A DNA stretch of 64,000 nucleotides, taken from contig CANTUV010000024.1 of the NCBI GenBank assembly GCA_947685225.1, positions 21,842,001-21,906,000 of the forward strand. The letters run 5' to 3'. The position numbers and the translations under genes are program-made. This stretch comes from Garcia nutans (taxonomy: Eukaryota; Streptophyta; Magnoliopsida; Malpighiales; Euphorbiaceae). Of the stretch, positions 32,772 to 44,447 are shown one piece after another; positions within the stretch are counted from its first letter, which is position 1, and every line of letters starts with the position of its first letter. The notes under the pieces were generated by a model that did no database searches, had not been told where the DNA came from, and was given only the letters and a program-made list of their open reading frames with translations.

Positions 32772-35700
32772 TGTAACAACCCTTCCCGACCTACGTGTGT
32801 AAGCTGAGTAGAGTGTAGACAAAACTGCTTTTTTTTTCTGATTTTTGAAAACATTTTTACACTAACCAATGCAAACAAAATCATTCTCAGTACACTTCCA
32901 ATAAATCCCCCTTATAACCTCAACTACAACCTGCAAAAATGATTTACACTTCTAGTACAAAATAAAGTGAAGGTTTATTATGAAATACAGTAGATAAAAT
33001 ATTTGTTCACTATGCAACGGAAAGTAACAATATTTACAAATTCGTATACATCAAAACTCAAGTTTTACAACACATAAAATTTATACATGTTTGGCAGTCA
33101 GTCTTCGATCTTAAAGCCCACTATTCACTCTTCAAAATCTAGGCTCGACTCGACCTAGAGGAACTCTCTGGTTCTTCCCTGTCACCTGCACGAAGAATCA
33201 CATTCGCGCTAAGCCAACGGCTTAGTGGTACAAACTACAGTGCTATGATGCTTTAATGCCATGCTAATGTCACACAATCAAGATTCAAGATCAATTCAAG
33301 AGAATATTATATTTCACAATCTTACATTATTTAATAATTAATCAAAACGTTCATGATTCACATTGAAAACAAAGACAAGCATGGGCCCAAAAAGGATCTA
33401 ATATGTTATTCAAAGTTCAGAGTTACTGCTTTGGTCCATAATCACAATCATCAAGCCCGTAGGCGATATATATATCTCTATCCATGGATAGGGTAACAGA
33501 CCCAGTCTCTTGGACCTCAACTCGGCTACCCGAGGAGATCCTCAACCCGGCAAGACTGTTACCAAAACAAATGTAACAGACCCAGTCTCTTGGACCTCAA
33601 CCTGACTTAACTCGAGGAGATCCTCAACTCGGCAAGACTGTTACTATAATTCACATTTCACATTTATCAACTGGAATCGGCTTACGACCCGGTCTTTTCA
33701 CCTATCCAGTACTTTATAGGCATGCCGCCAAAAACAGAACTCTGAAAATTGAATTAACACATTAGGCACACAATCATTTCATTTATCTCTTTATCAGTCT
33801 CTTTTCATTTCATTTCTCATAATTAATTAGGCAACCATGCCCCAATTTTATATTTCATTTGCATTATCATAGCCAACAACCATGGCCTCATATCTCATAT
33901 GATCTCAAATCACAATAAAGCAACTCTTCATAACATCATATCTTTCACAATTCATTTCATCATCACATCTTGCACATTTCACATTTCGTTATATTTCAAA
34001 TCACATTAATCAATTCAGTATTCAAATGGATATAATCAATGGCATTAACACATATTTTACATGCTCATCACAACATTCACATTATACCAAACATAACATT
34101 ATTAATATACATCCACAATGCATTAGATTCCTTATCACATTTATAATCAAATATGTCTCAAGTCTCAATATCATATGAATGTATGCACTAATGTAGTTTG
34201 TACTTACCTTAAAACCAACTCACACCAATTTATACACTTACTCTTCCAAGAATTCTCAACACTTAGATTAGGGCAATTCAACCTCTTCACAACCTAATCC
34301 AAAAAGGAGTATTAGCAAAATGACCATATGAATAGTAAATTCTGGTTTTGGACTCAACTTAATCCTTATTTTGAAAAATTATATAAAATAATCTACTTGA
34401 CTAAAAACTCTAAACGTTTTACAGAACTAACTTTTACATCTTAAAATCATTCCTTTAAAATATAAGATCAAACTGAACACAAAATCTTGGTCAAATATTT
34501 CACCCAACCAGACTGCCCCAATTGCCCTGCATCCTGGCAGCAGTTCTGAACTTTGTAAATTCCATAATTCAAATTCAATCAACGTGGTTCCAAATTATTT
34601 TTCTCAAATACTAGACTCACTAAGAAACACCATATCCAAAATTCAATTAGATATTATTTTTCTACATTTTATTAAAAATCCTGAAAGATAGCTGTCTCAG
34701 TTAAGGTACCTGCTGGAACAGGTCTAATAAAAATAATCTTTCCAAAATCATAACCATTCCAAAATCGAATCAACATATTTTTCAGTCATTCTAGAATCAT
34801 AGAGGTACAACATTTCAAAAATTCACTTCAAGAAAATTTTTCTATATTTAATTAAAAATCATACAAGTTACAGCCTTTACTAATTGTAAAACAGAAAAGA
34901 TTTCACTAAACACAACTCTTACTCTTCCATCACCAACACCAACCTAACTTCTTATCTTTAATTCCATTTCCAACACATACAAACACACCACAAGCAATCC
35001 TAACCATATTATCAACAACACTTCATCAAACTCAAAAATAACTTCAAAAACAACAAGAGCAATCAAGAATACAAAACCATTAACATGCCTAAAATCTGGC
35101 CATGCTCATGGGCGTGTCAGGCCAAAAATGTAGATTCCGGCCACAACAACACTACCTCTAACAAATCACTTCCTTCCACCATTTTCCACTTCAACCAAAC
35201 TTAATTAAACTCACCCAAAAACCATAACAAACTTGCAACCATACCAAATCAACTCAAAACATACATCAAACACAAATTATAATCATCACCACAAACCCTA
35301 AACACATCCACAACACTTTCTCTTCCAACAACTTATTCTTTCCTTCAATCCAACCTCAAAATCCATAATCAATTGAACCAAACACTCTTAAACAAACCAC
35401 AATCAATAACACACTCTTACTATCAACAATAATCTATCAAACTCAAACACAACTTCAATTAAAATAAGAGAAATCAAGAGAGAACTTACCAAAGTTGATG
35501 AAACTTCAAAATTTTCCAACTTAATCACTTGAATCTTCCTTCAATTTGATCTTTGAAATCAAAAACCCTCTCTTGCTCTCTTGTCTTTGTGATGTCCGGC
35601 CAAGCAATTGGAAAAGAAGAAAAGGAAAGAAAATGAGAAGGAGAAGTCAAATACTCAACCTCTTTAAAACCTCCACCAAGTATTTAAATAATAAAATATT

Positions 35701-35943
35701 CAAATTTCTCCCTTCCATACACTTAATTTCCTTTAATTACTTTATTAAAAATAAAAATAACAAAATATCTTCTTCTTTTGACTTCCATATTTGACTTGTG
35801 TATATGTTGTATGTATTTCTATATATACAACATATACACTCTCTCTTAAATTCTTTTCTCTTTCAAATTTAACATATACACTTAAATCCAAAATAAAACA
35901 ACAATTATATCAAAATTTCTAGGGTATACTTTGGGATATTACA
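32772..35943 (-). repeat. Chimeric LTR: E type (left) joined to D type (right)
   Basis: From 32772 to 35068 it matches the left LTR of E; from 35069 to 35943 it matches the D LTR at 42537-43410. At the switch the E copy reads CAATCAAGAGAGAAC and the D copy CCATCCAAGAATACA; both share CAAGA (35064-35068). It serves as 5' LTR of E and 3' LTR of D at once. It contains the two-hairpin block with the E-type stem (33188-33225) and the GTAACAG/CTGTTAC paired repeats (about 33494-33645). Its E-side terminus (32772-32810) differs from the left E copy, suggesting a further indel. Confidence 0.85.
33494..33645. repeat. Paired repeats framed by GTAACAG...CTGTTAC in E-type LTR
   Basis: Two tandem copies of about 75 bp, each opening GTAACAGACCCAGTCTCTTGG and closing CAAGACTGTTAC, so each copy has inverted ends. 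Same in the left E LTR (about 17128-17280); decayed copies at 63350-63470. It occupies the place of the CTTGAAGCC repeats of A, C and D. Confidence 0.75.
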
Positions 35944-35989
35944 ATTCTCCCCCTCTAAAAAGAAATTTCGTCCTCGAAATTACCTGATT

Positions 35990-38900
35990 TTAAATCTGAA
36001 ACAGTTGAGGATGCTGCTCTCACATTGCTTGCTCACTCTCCCAAGTTGCCTCTTCTCTACCATGATTCTTCCAAAGAACTTTCACCAATGGCACCTTCTT
36101 ATGTCTCAACTCTTTTATTTCATGTGCCAAAATAGCAACTGGTTCTTCTTCAAATGTCAGATCCGAACTCACCTCAATAGATTCAACTAGCAAGATATGA
36201 GATGGATCTGATCTGTACTTCCGCAACATAGAAACATGAAATACATTATGGATTCTATCCAATTCAGGTGGCAAAGCAAGACGATAAGCAATTGGTCCAA
36301 TTCTTTCTAACACTTCATACGGACCAATAAAACGAGGACTCAGTTTCCCTTTTCGACCAAATCTTAAAATCTTCTTCCAAGGAGACACTTTCAAAAATAC
36401 TTTATCTCTAATATCAAACTCTATGTCTCTCCTTTTCAAGTCTGAATAAGATTTCTGTCGATCTGAAGCTGCTTTTAACCGATCTCGAATTATCTTCACT
36501 TTATCTTCAGTCTCTTTAACCAAATTAGGACCAATTAGTTTGCCTTCTCCAAGTTCATTCCAACACAGAGGTGTTCTACATCTTCTACCATACAATGCCT
36601 CAAATGGTACCATACCGATACTAGATTGATGACTGTTGTTGTAAGCAAATTCCACAAGTGGCAAAAATTTGTCCCAACTTCCAGAGAAATCAATGACACA
36701 ACTTCTCAACATATCCTCAATAATTTGTATCACTTTTTCTGACTGCCCATCTGTCTGTGGATGAAAAGCAGTACTAAAATGTAATCGAGAACCCAAAGCA
36801 CCACGTAAACTTTTCCAAAACCTTGAAGTAAATCGGGGATCTCGATCAGATACTAAAGAAATTGGGACTCCATGCAATTTCACTATCTCACTTATATACA
36901 GCTCAGCCAACTTTTCAAGAGAATATTCCCTCTGAACTGGAAGAAAATGAGCTGTCTTAGTCAATCGATCAACAATCACCCATATAGTATCATGCTTCTT
37001 CTGAGTCAATGGCAAACCAGATACAAACATTGTCACTCTTTCCCATTTCCATTCAGGCACTGTTAATGGTTGAAGCAACCCTGTAGGAACTTGATGCTCA
37101 GCTTTCACCCTCTGACAAGTGAGACACTTAGATACAAATTCAATTATGTCTCTCTTCATACCAAACCACCAGTAGTGCTGTTTCAAATCATGATACTTCT
37201 TTGTACTACCTGGATGCATAGCAAAAACAGATTGGTGTGCTTCCTCTAAAATAATCTTTCTCAAACTATCATTATCAGGAACAGACAACTTATCTTTGAA
37301 CCAAAGGCTACCATCTCTTTTCACATAGAAATCTCGGCTCTCCGCATTTTTGCAATCTGATACAATCTTCTAAATTTTCTCATCATCCAATTGAGCCTCC
37401 TTTATCTGAACCAACAATACTGGTCTCAACTGCAACTGAGCCAATAATGCACCATCAGCACACAATTCAAAACTAGCATGTAACGCTCTCAACTCAACAA
37501 GCAACGAGAGTGAATAAATAGCCAAACCTGCCAAAGACTTCCGACTCAAGGCATCAGCAACTATTTTCTCCTTACAAGGATGATAATCAATCAAACAGTC
37601 ATAGTCTTTAATCAATTCTAACCATCACCTTTGCCGAAGATTCAGTTCCTTCTGAACACCCAAATATTTCAAACTTTTATGATCCGTATAGATAAAACAT
37701 TTCTCTCCATATAAGTAGTGTCGCCAAATCTTCAAAGCAAACACTATAGTTGCCAAGTCCAAATCATGAGTCGGATAATTAAGCTCGTGCGGCTTCAACT
37801 GCCGAGAAGCATAAGCTATGACTTTACCCTCTTGCATCAAAACACACCCTAAACCATTATGTGAAGCATCACTGTAAATCACATATGGTTTATCTTCTAT
37901 AGGTAAAGTAAGAACAGGCGCTTGAGTTAACATTTCTTTCAACTGCTCAAAGCTAGCTTGACACTGTTCTGTCCACACAAATCGAACTCCCTTCCGAAGC
38001 AATCTGGTGAGTGGAGTAGCTATCAAAGAAAAACCTTTTATGAACCGTCGATAATAGCCTGCCAAACCCAGAAAACTTCTAACTTCAGTCACTAACTTTG
38101 GTGGACTCCAATTCAAAATAGCTTCAACTTTACTTGGATCAACTCTTATGCCATCTGCTGAAACTACATGACCGAGAAAAGTAACTTGGTCAAGCCAAAA
38201 CTCACACTTCGATAGCTTAGCATACAACTGCTTCTCTCTCAAGATCTACAATACAATCCATAGATGCTTGTCATGCTCCTCCTTATTACGTGAATACACC
38301 AAAATATCATCGATGAAAACTACCACAAACTGATCCAGATAAGGCCTAAACACCCTGTTCATCAAATCCATGAAAGCTGCAGGTGCATTCGTTAACCCAA
38401 AAGGCATCACTAAAAACTCATAATGCCCATATCTGGTGCGGAAAGCTGTCTTAGGAACATCTTCAGCTCTAACCCTCAGTTGATGGTACCCTGATCTCAA
38501 ATCAATCTTGGAAAACACTGCTGCTCCCTTCAATTGATCAAAGAGATCATCAATCCTAGGCAAAGGATATTTATTTTTAATAGTCACCTTGTTCAATTGT
38601 CTATAATCAATACAGAATCTCAAAGTACCATCCTTCTTCTTCACAAACAGTACAGGAGCTCCCCACGGTGAAACACTAGGGCGAATAAACCCTTTATCTA
38701 GCAACTCCTGCAACTGCACCTTCAATTCTCTCAATTCAGCAGGTGCCATTCGAAAAGGAGTGATAGAGATGGGAGTGGTACCCGGCAATAAATCGATACC
38801 AAACTCAACCTCTCTCTCAGGGGGTAACCCTGACAACTCCTCAAGAAACACATCCGGAAAATCTGCAACTGTGGTTATATGATCAAGTTGAGAACCCACT

Positions 38901-39553
38901 ACTCTAGTATCCACAACATGAGCAAGATAAGCATCACACCCTTTTCTAATCAACTTTCTAGCTGTTACCGCTAAAACAAACAAGGATGCAAGTTGTCTTT
39001 GCTCACTAGACACCATCACATTTCTATCATCATTGGTTCTCAAAGTAACACACTTCTTTTGACAATCTACCACAGCCCCATGTTTAGATAACCAATCCAT
39101 GCCTAAGATCAAATCATATTCCTTAAAAGGCATTTCAATCAGATCACCAAGAAACTCCTCACCTTGCACCATAACAGCACTATTACAATGCACTTTACTC
39201 ACCACAACACTATATCCTAAAGGATTTGTCACTAAAACATCAAATCCTAAGGACTCAGAATGCAATTCAGACACAGGCAAAATGGATGCACTTATGTATG
39301 AATGAGTAGATCCTGGATCAATTAAAGCAAGTACTGAAATGCCAAATAAAGAAAATGTACCCGCTATAACTGCTGAAGCATCCGGCTGCCTCTACATCAC
39401 ATATACTCTCTGAGAAGATCCGGCTTCATTTGGCCTACTAACTCTAGATGAAGATCCTCCTCTCTGACTAAACCCGGGTCTTCCACCTCTACTAAAACCT
39501 CTGCCCCCTCTACCACCTCTGCTGACACTGGGTCGAGAAACTGCAGTATCAAT
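35990..39553 (-). pseudogene. pol: Element D: protease, RT, RNase H, integrase, chromodomain with many stops
   Basis: One frame without shifts as far as I can follow, interrupted by stops at 39392-39394, 38246-38248, 37625-37627, 37370-37372 and 36020-36022. All are TAG or TGA at codons that are CAG or CGA-type in relatives. Contains DPGSTHSYIS, RT with FIDDILVYS, RNase H, HHCC and the integrase core. In the core it reads VTMFVSGLP near 37030 where A and C read VTMDFVSGLP: the GAT codon of the first catalytic Asp is deleted, so integrase would be dead even without stops. The chromodomain follows to 35990. Confidence 0.93.
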
Positions 39554-40636
39554 CTACCTGTCATCTTGCATCTCTGGGCAATCTTTAATAAAATGAACTG
39601 GTGACCCACATCTAAAGCATACTCCAGGTACACCAGTCTTCCAATAAACACCCCCATGGGGCCTACCACAGTGAACACATACAGGTGGAGTAGACCTCTG
39701 AACTACTAGAGTCGGGGCACTAGCTACAGAGACTATCGGTCTCGGCCTCTGCCTCTGATACTGCACTGATTTGCCCAACTGCCTCTGACTCCTACTGATC
39801 CTCGGAACAAAACTTCCTCTACCCCTCTTCACAAATGAAGACCCTGCCTCAAATTGGGGTCTTCTTACCCTTATCTCCTCCTCAGTAGTAGCTGCTGCAA
39901 TGCTCTGCGCTCTCTCAACACTTCTAGCTGCTGCAACAAGCTGAGAGAAATCCTGGTACCGAGAACCAACCACAATGCACATAATAGAGGGCCTCAATCC
40001 CTCCTCAAATCTTCGGCACCGGTCTATTTCATCGGAGATAATTTCCCCTGCATAATGATTCAATCGGATGTACTCAATCTCATACTCTGTTACTGTCCGG
40101 TTGTCTTGTTTCAAATTCAAGAATTCCATCTTCTTAATATCTTTATACTCCCTCGGAGTATATTTCTGCTCGAACTCCCTCAGAAAATCCCCATAAGATA
40201 ATGTAGGTGGATCATCCATGGCATGAGGAACCGTCTTCCACCAGTCATAGGCATCTTTCTGTAGGAGGGATCTGGCATAGTCAAATTTCTCATCTGAAGT
40301 AGCTTGCAACTGGATAAATATCCTCTGCACTTTATCCAACCACTGCTTAGCCACTGCAGGATCGATAGTGCCCAAAAAATCTTCAGCCCCATATTTTCTC
40401 AACTTATCATAATGTCTTACCGGCACCTGAGGCTGTGGTGGTGGTTGCACTGGAGCTTGTCTAAATAGTTCTACCATATGTCTTAACCAACCCAGTGGAC
40501 CCTCATCTGCAGCTGATCTATCTGGCACAGAAGCAGGTGCTTCACTAACCCTCTCAATCCTAGCTCCATCTCTACTCTCTTCAGAAGCTACACTTTCTGC
40601 ACTTCCTTCTACAGACTGCCGTGAATGAGATGCCAT
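39554..40636 (-). pseudogene. gag: Element D gag
   Basis: A 360-residue open stretch from ATG 40636 (MASHSRQSVEGSAES) through Retrotrans_gag and the zinc knuckle CFRCGSPVHFIKDC; the knuckle has Val where relatives have Asp before the zinc His. It ends at TAG 39554-39556, short of the glycine/arginine-rich linker, which continues in frame after the stop. Confidence 0.92.
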
Positions 40637-40674
40637 TACTACCTATATCCGCAAACACAGCAGAGTATTCCTCA

Positions 40675-40798
40675 TTAAAGATCAAAGACTGCCATACCAA
40701 AACATGTATTTTACTCAAAAACCAACTTTTAAAATCAAAACATTCTTTTTCTTACAATTCACCTAGGTTGAGAATCTCAAACCTAGGCTCTGATACCA
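40675..40798 (-). other. Leader of D: helix arm, hairpin and primer site
   Basis: Minus strand: primer site TGGTATCAGAGCC (40786-40798), overlapping hairpin (40762-40787), and leader arm (40675-40694). The arm pairs with the LTR arm (41074-41097) over about 15 bp including one G-U pair, then 5-6 bp beyond a short bulge. Confidence 0.78.
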
Positions 40799-40805
40799 AA
40801 ATAAT

Positions 40806-43410
40806 TGTAACACTTCTATACCCCATATATGTACACAACATGCTGATACGATCGTAATATACATATACTGAATATAGAGATGCCACCATTTACAAGAAAC
40901 TCAAACATCCTTTTTTTTTTTATAATATGAACAAATTTGAATCATTTAAAAGAAATTATAAAACACAAAAGATAAAGAGTTTATTTAAATCACAATGGAA
41001 AATATAACAAATGTTTACAAGTACATATACATCAAAACTCAAGGTTTACAAAAATATAAAATATATACATGTTTGGCAGTATGTCTTCGATCTTTAAGCT
41101 TCACTATCAACACCTCAAGATCTAGACTCTACTCGGCCTAGAGGAACTCTCCGATTCTTCCCTGTTACCTACGCGATAAATCATAATCGCGCTAAGCCAA
41201 CGGCTTAGTGGTACAAACTTCAATAATACGATGCTTCAATGCAATGCCAATGTCACACAATCAATTTCAATAAGGTACTTATGTATTACAATCATCTTAT
41301 AACATTATATCTCACAATCATGTATCTTATTGTTCATTAGTTTCACCATTCACGCATCACATTTAAACAAAGACAAGCATGGGCCCAAAGACACTAATAT
41401 GCCATTCAACTTTCAGAGTTAATGTTTTGGTTTAATTATCACATTTATCATTATCATTATCCCAACTAGGCTTCAAGGATTTAGGTTCAACCAAGCTTCA
41501 AGGGGAACAAAGCATGCTAAGTATCAACCCAACTTGGCTTCAAGAACCAATCCCAACCTAGCTTCAAGGGTTGTAACATCTCAATTAGGCTTCAAGGACT
41601 ATACCCAACCAAGCTTCAAGGGGAGTTAAGCATGCTAAACTTCGACCCAACTTGGCTTCAAGGATTTAGCCCAACGTAACTCCAAGAGATTGTTACTATT
41701 AGGCATGCCACCAACAACAAAACTCTGAAAAAGAATAACATATTAGACACACAATTCATTCATTAATTCATTATCAATTTCATTCTCATTTTCTCATCAT
41801 CATTTAGGCAACCATGCCTCAATCATCTCATTGACATCATTATCATTCTAGCCAACAACCATGGCTCCATATCTCACCAAGAAAGTATATATATATCATC
41901 AATTGCATTAAACATCATCTAGGCAAACATGCCTCAAATATGTCATTTACATCATTATAACCAACCACATTGGGTTCACATCTCATTATTTCTCAATTCA
42001 CATTAATTCAATTCATCATTTAGGTGTACATAGTCAATGGTATTAACACACATTTTAGATGTTCATCAATCATTTACATTATACCAAACATAACATTACT
42101 AATAAGCATCAACCATACATTAGATTTTCTTAACATATTTACAATCAAATGTATGTTAAGTCTCAACATCATATGATTGTATGCAATAATGTAGTTTGTA
42201 CTTACCTCAAAACCAACTCACACCAATCTACACACTTCCTCTTCCAAGAATCCTTCAAACTTAGGTTAGGTCAACTCAATCTCTTCACAACCTAATTCAA
42301 AAAGGAATATTACACATGAGATAATAAGACTAAGAACCAACTAGGTCAAACTCTATACATGACACGCTCAACAACACGGGCGTGTCACTGGACGTGTAGT
42401 ACATTCTGTCTCACAGAAACATTGACACGTCAAACAACACGGACGTGCTCATGGACGTGTCAATTCTTCACCAACACAGTGGCTATGACACGCTCAGTGA
42501 CATGGGCAAGTCACTGCTTGTGTCACCCATCCAAGAATACAAAACCATTAACACGCCTAAAATCTGGCCGTGCTCATGGGCGTGTCAGGCCAAAAATGCA
42601 TATTCCGGCCACAACAACACTACCTCTAACAAATCACTTCCTTCCACCATTTTCTACTTCAACCAAACTTAATTAAACTCACCCAAAAACCATAACAAAC
42701 TTGCAACCATACCAAATCAACTCAAAACATACATCAAACACAAATCATAATCCTCACCGCAAACCCTAAACACATCCACAACACTTTCTCTTCCAACAAC
42801 TTATTCTTTCCTTTAATCTAACCTCAAAATCCATAATCAATTGAACCAAACACTCTTAAACACACCACAATCTATAACACACTCTTACTATCAACAATAA
42901 TCTATCAAACTCAAACACAACTTCAATTAAAACAAGAGAAATCAAGAGAGAACTTACCAAAGTTGATGAAACATCACAATTTTCCAACTTAATCACTTGA
43001 ATCTTCCTTCAATTTGATCTTTGAAATCAAAAACCCTCTCTTGCTCTCTTGTCTTTGTGATGTCCGGCCAAGCAATTGGAAAAGAAGAAAAGGAAAGAAA
43101 ATGAGAAGGAGAAGTCAAATACTCAACCTCTTTAAAACCTCCACCAAGTATTTAAATAATAAAATATTCAAATTTCTCCCTTCCATACACTTAATTTCCT
43201 TTAATTACTTTATTAAAAATAAAAATAACAAAATATCTTCTTCTTTTGACTTCCATATTTGACTTGTGTATATGTTGCATATATTTCTATACATACAACA
43301 TATACACTCTCTCTTAAATTCTTTTCTCTTTCAAATTTAACATATACACTTAATCCAACTTAAAACAACAATTATATCAAAATTTCTAGAGCATACTTTG
43401 GGATATTACA
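40806..43410 (-). repeat. 5' LTR of element D (2605 bp)
   Basis: On the plus strand it starts TGTAACAC and ends GGATATTACA. It contains the helix arm (41074-41097), the two-hairpin block (41171-41208, outermost pair G-T), inverted CTTGAAGCC repeats (about 41460-41700) and palindromic ACACG-rich sequence (42359-42580), a variant of the ACACGGCC blocks. The 3' part matches 35069-35943. Confidence 0.92.
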
Positions 43411-44447
43411 ATGCGCCCCTAAATTTTGGTAGGAGCCAATTGAGAAGTGCAAAAGTCAATCAAGGAACCAAGCAAAATTTTCTCACCTCTTGTCAATTGC
43501 AAAACTTTGATATTGATAGTTGAAGGAGCATCTACATTTCATGTTGAGTTTTGGAACCCAGTATGGGCAACGCCATTGGCTGGTTGCTCGAATATCCAAG
43601 AATAGCCTCAAATTCTTCAATCATAGGACATATATCAAATTTGTTTATCTTAAAAGTCCTAGTTTTTATATCCCAAAAAGAAGCAATGGCATGTAAAAAT
43701 GATTGGTCTAATTTGACATTTTGAAAACACTTCAAAACCTTGAGTTGAGACCATGATATTTGTTCCCATTGTGTTTCCTCAATAATTTTGAATAAATTTT
43801 TTATCTTCTTTAAATTACTCTCGTTTATGATGATGGAATGACAATTTCTATTAATTTTATAAAGGAGAATCAGGAATGGAAGAAGCTAAATTTTGAAATT
43901 TAAGTTAGAGCAAGAGGAAATTGTATTAGAGGGTGTTACTGCTTGGCACGTTGAGGAAAAAAAGTATTTTGTGATTTATATAATTACTAGCTGAAGCTCA
44001 CATTGTTTAAAGAAATCCATGTGAAATTAGGGCTTCATAGCTTTATCCATGTCGAAGAAGGAGTTTCGAGCGAAGTTGGACATTGTTAAACCTAATCTGT
44101 GTGGGTTTTGGTTTTATCAATTTAAATCCATGTTGAATTTATTTAACATGAATTCAACATGGTAACAAAAATGGTCCTGTGTATACATGTCCATATGTAA
44201 AAAGCAAAAGGAAAAGTAAAAAAAAATGTCCAGATAAAAAAATTTGAAAAAGTCAAAGTATTATATATATTAATTATAGTTTACCGTTTAAATATTATTA
44301 AAATCACTTTGTTTACTCATGTATAATAAAATTGCACAACATTTTAATACAAACTGATCACTGTCATGGAAGTGGCAACCTATAATGAAATAAAGCACTC
44401 AAAAAAATCATCGCCAATTGGAAGTAGGGGCATGTCATCTGTCCCAG
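43411..44447 (-). pseudogene. O2 fragment with DUF7745-like antisense remnant
   Basis: Flank of D. On the minus strand about 43815 to 43532 reads without a stop: an ETQWEQISWSQLK stretch, then FWDIKTRTFKIN and ICPMIEEFEAILGY. This resembles the N-terminal part of the plant DUF7745-type domain (a TIEEFEAILGY-like motif), a family common in plant mobile elements; assignment is from memory of the motif. It is cut off at 43411 by D. 43820-44300 is AT-rich without a clear feature. 44345-44447 resembles O1 53590-53690, so it is part of element O2. Confidence 0.5.

Larger units (their letters stand above)
35069..43410 (-). mobile_element. Element D: Tekay/Del-type chromovirus with chimeric 3' LTR
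   Basis: Minus-strand element: 5' LTR 40806-43410, primer site 40786-40798, gag-pol 40636 to 35990, purine tract 35944-35957, and as 3' LTR the D-type part of the chimeric LTR. The right flank is ATGCG (43411-43415); the matching left duplication was lost at the junction. It carries at least six in-frame stops. Confidence 0.92.

Noticed and set aside
43014..43262. 82-codon frame occurring identically at 35546-35794 and 43014-43262
   Set aside because: Identical because both are the same part of the D-type LTR; conservation reflects recent LTR identity, not coding.
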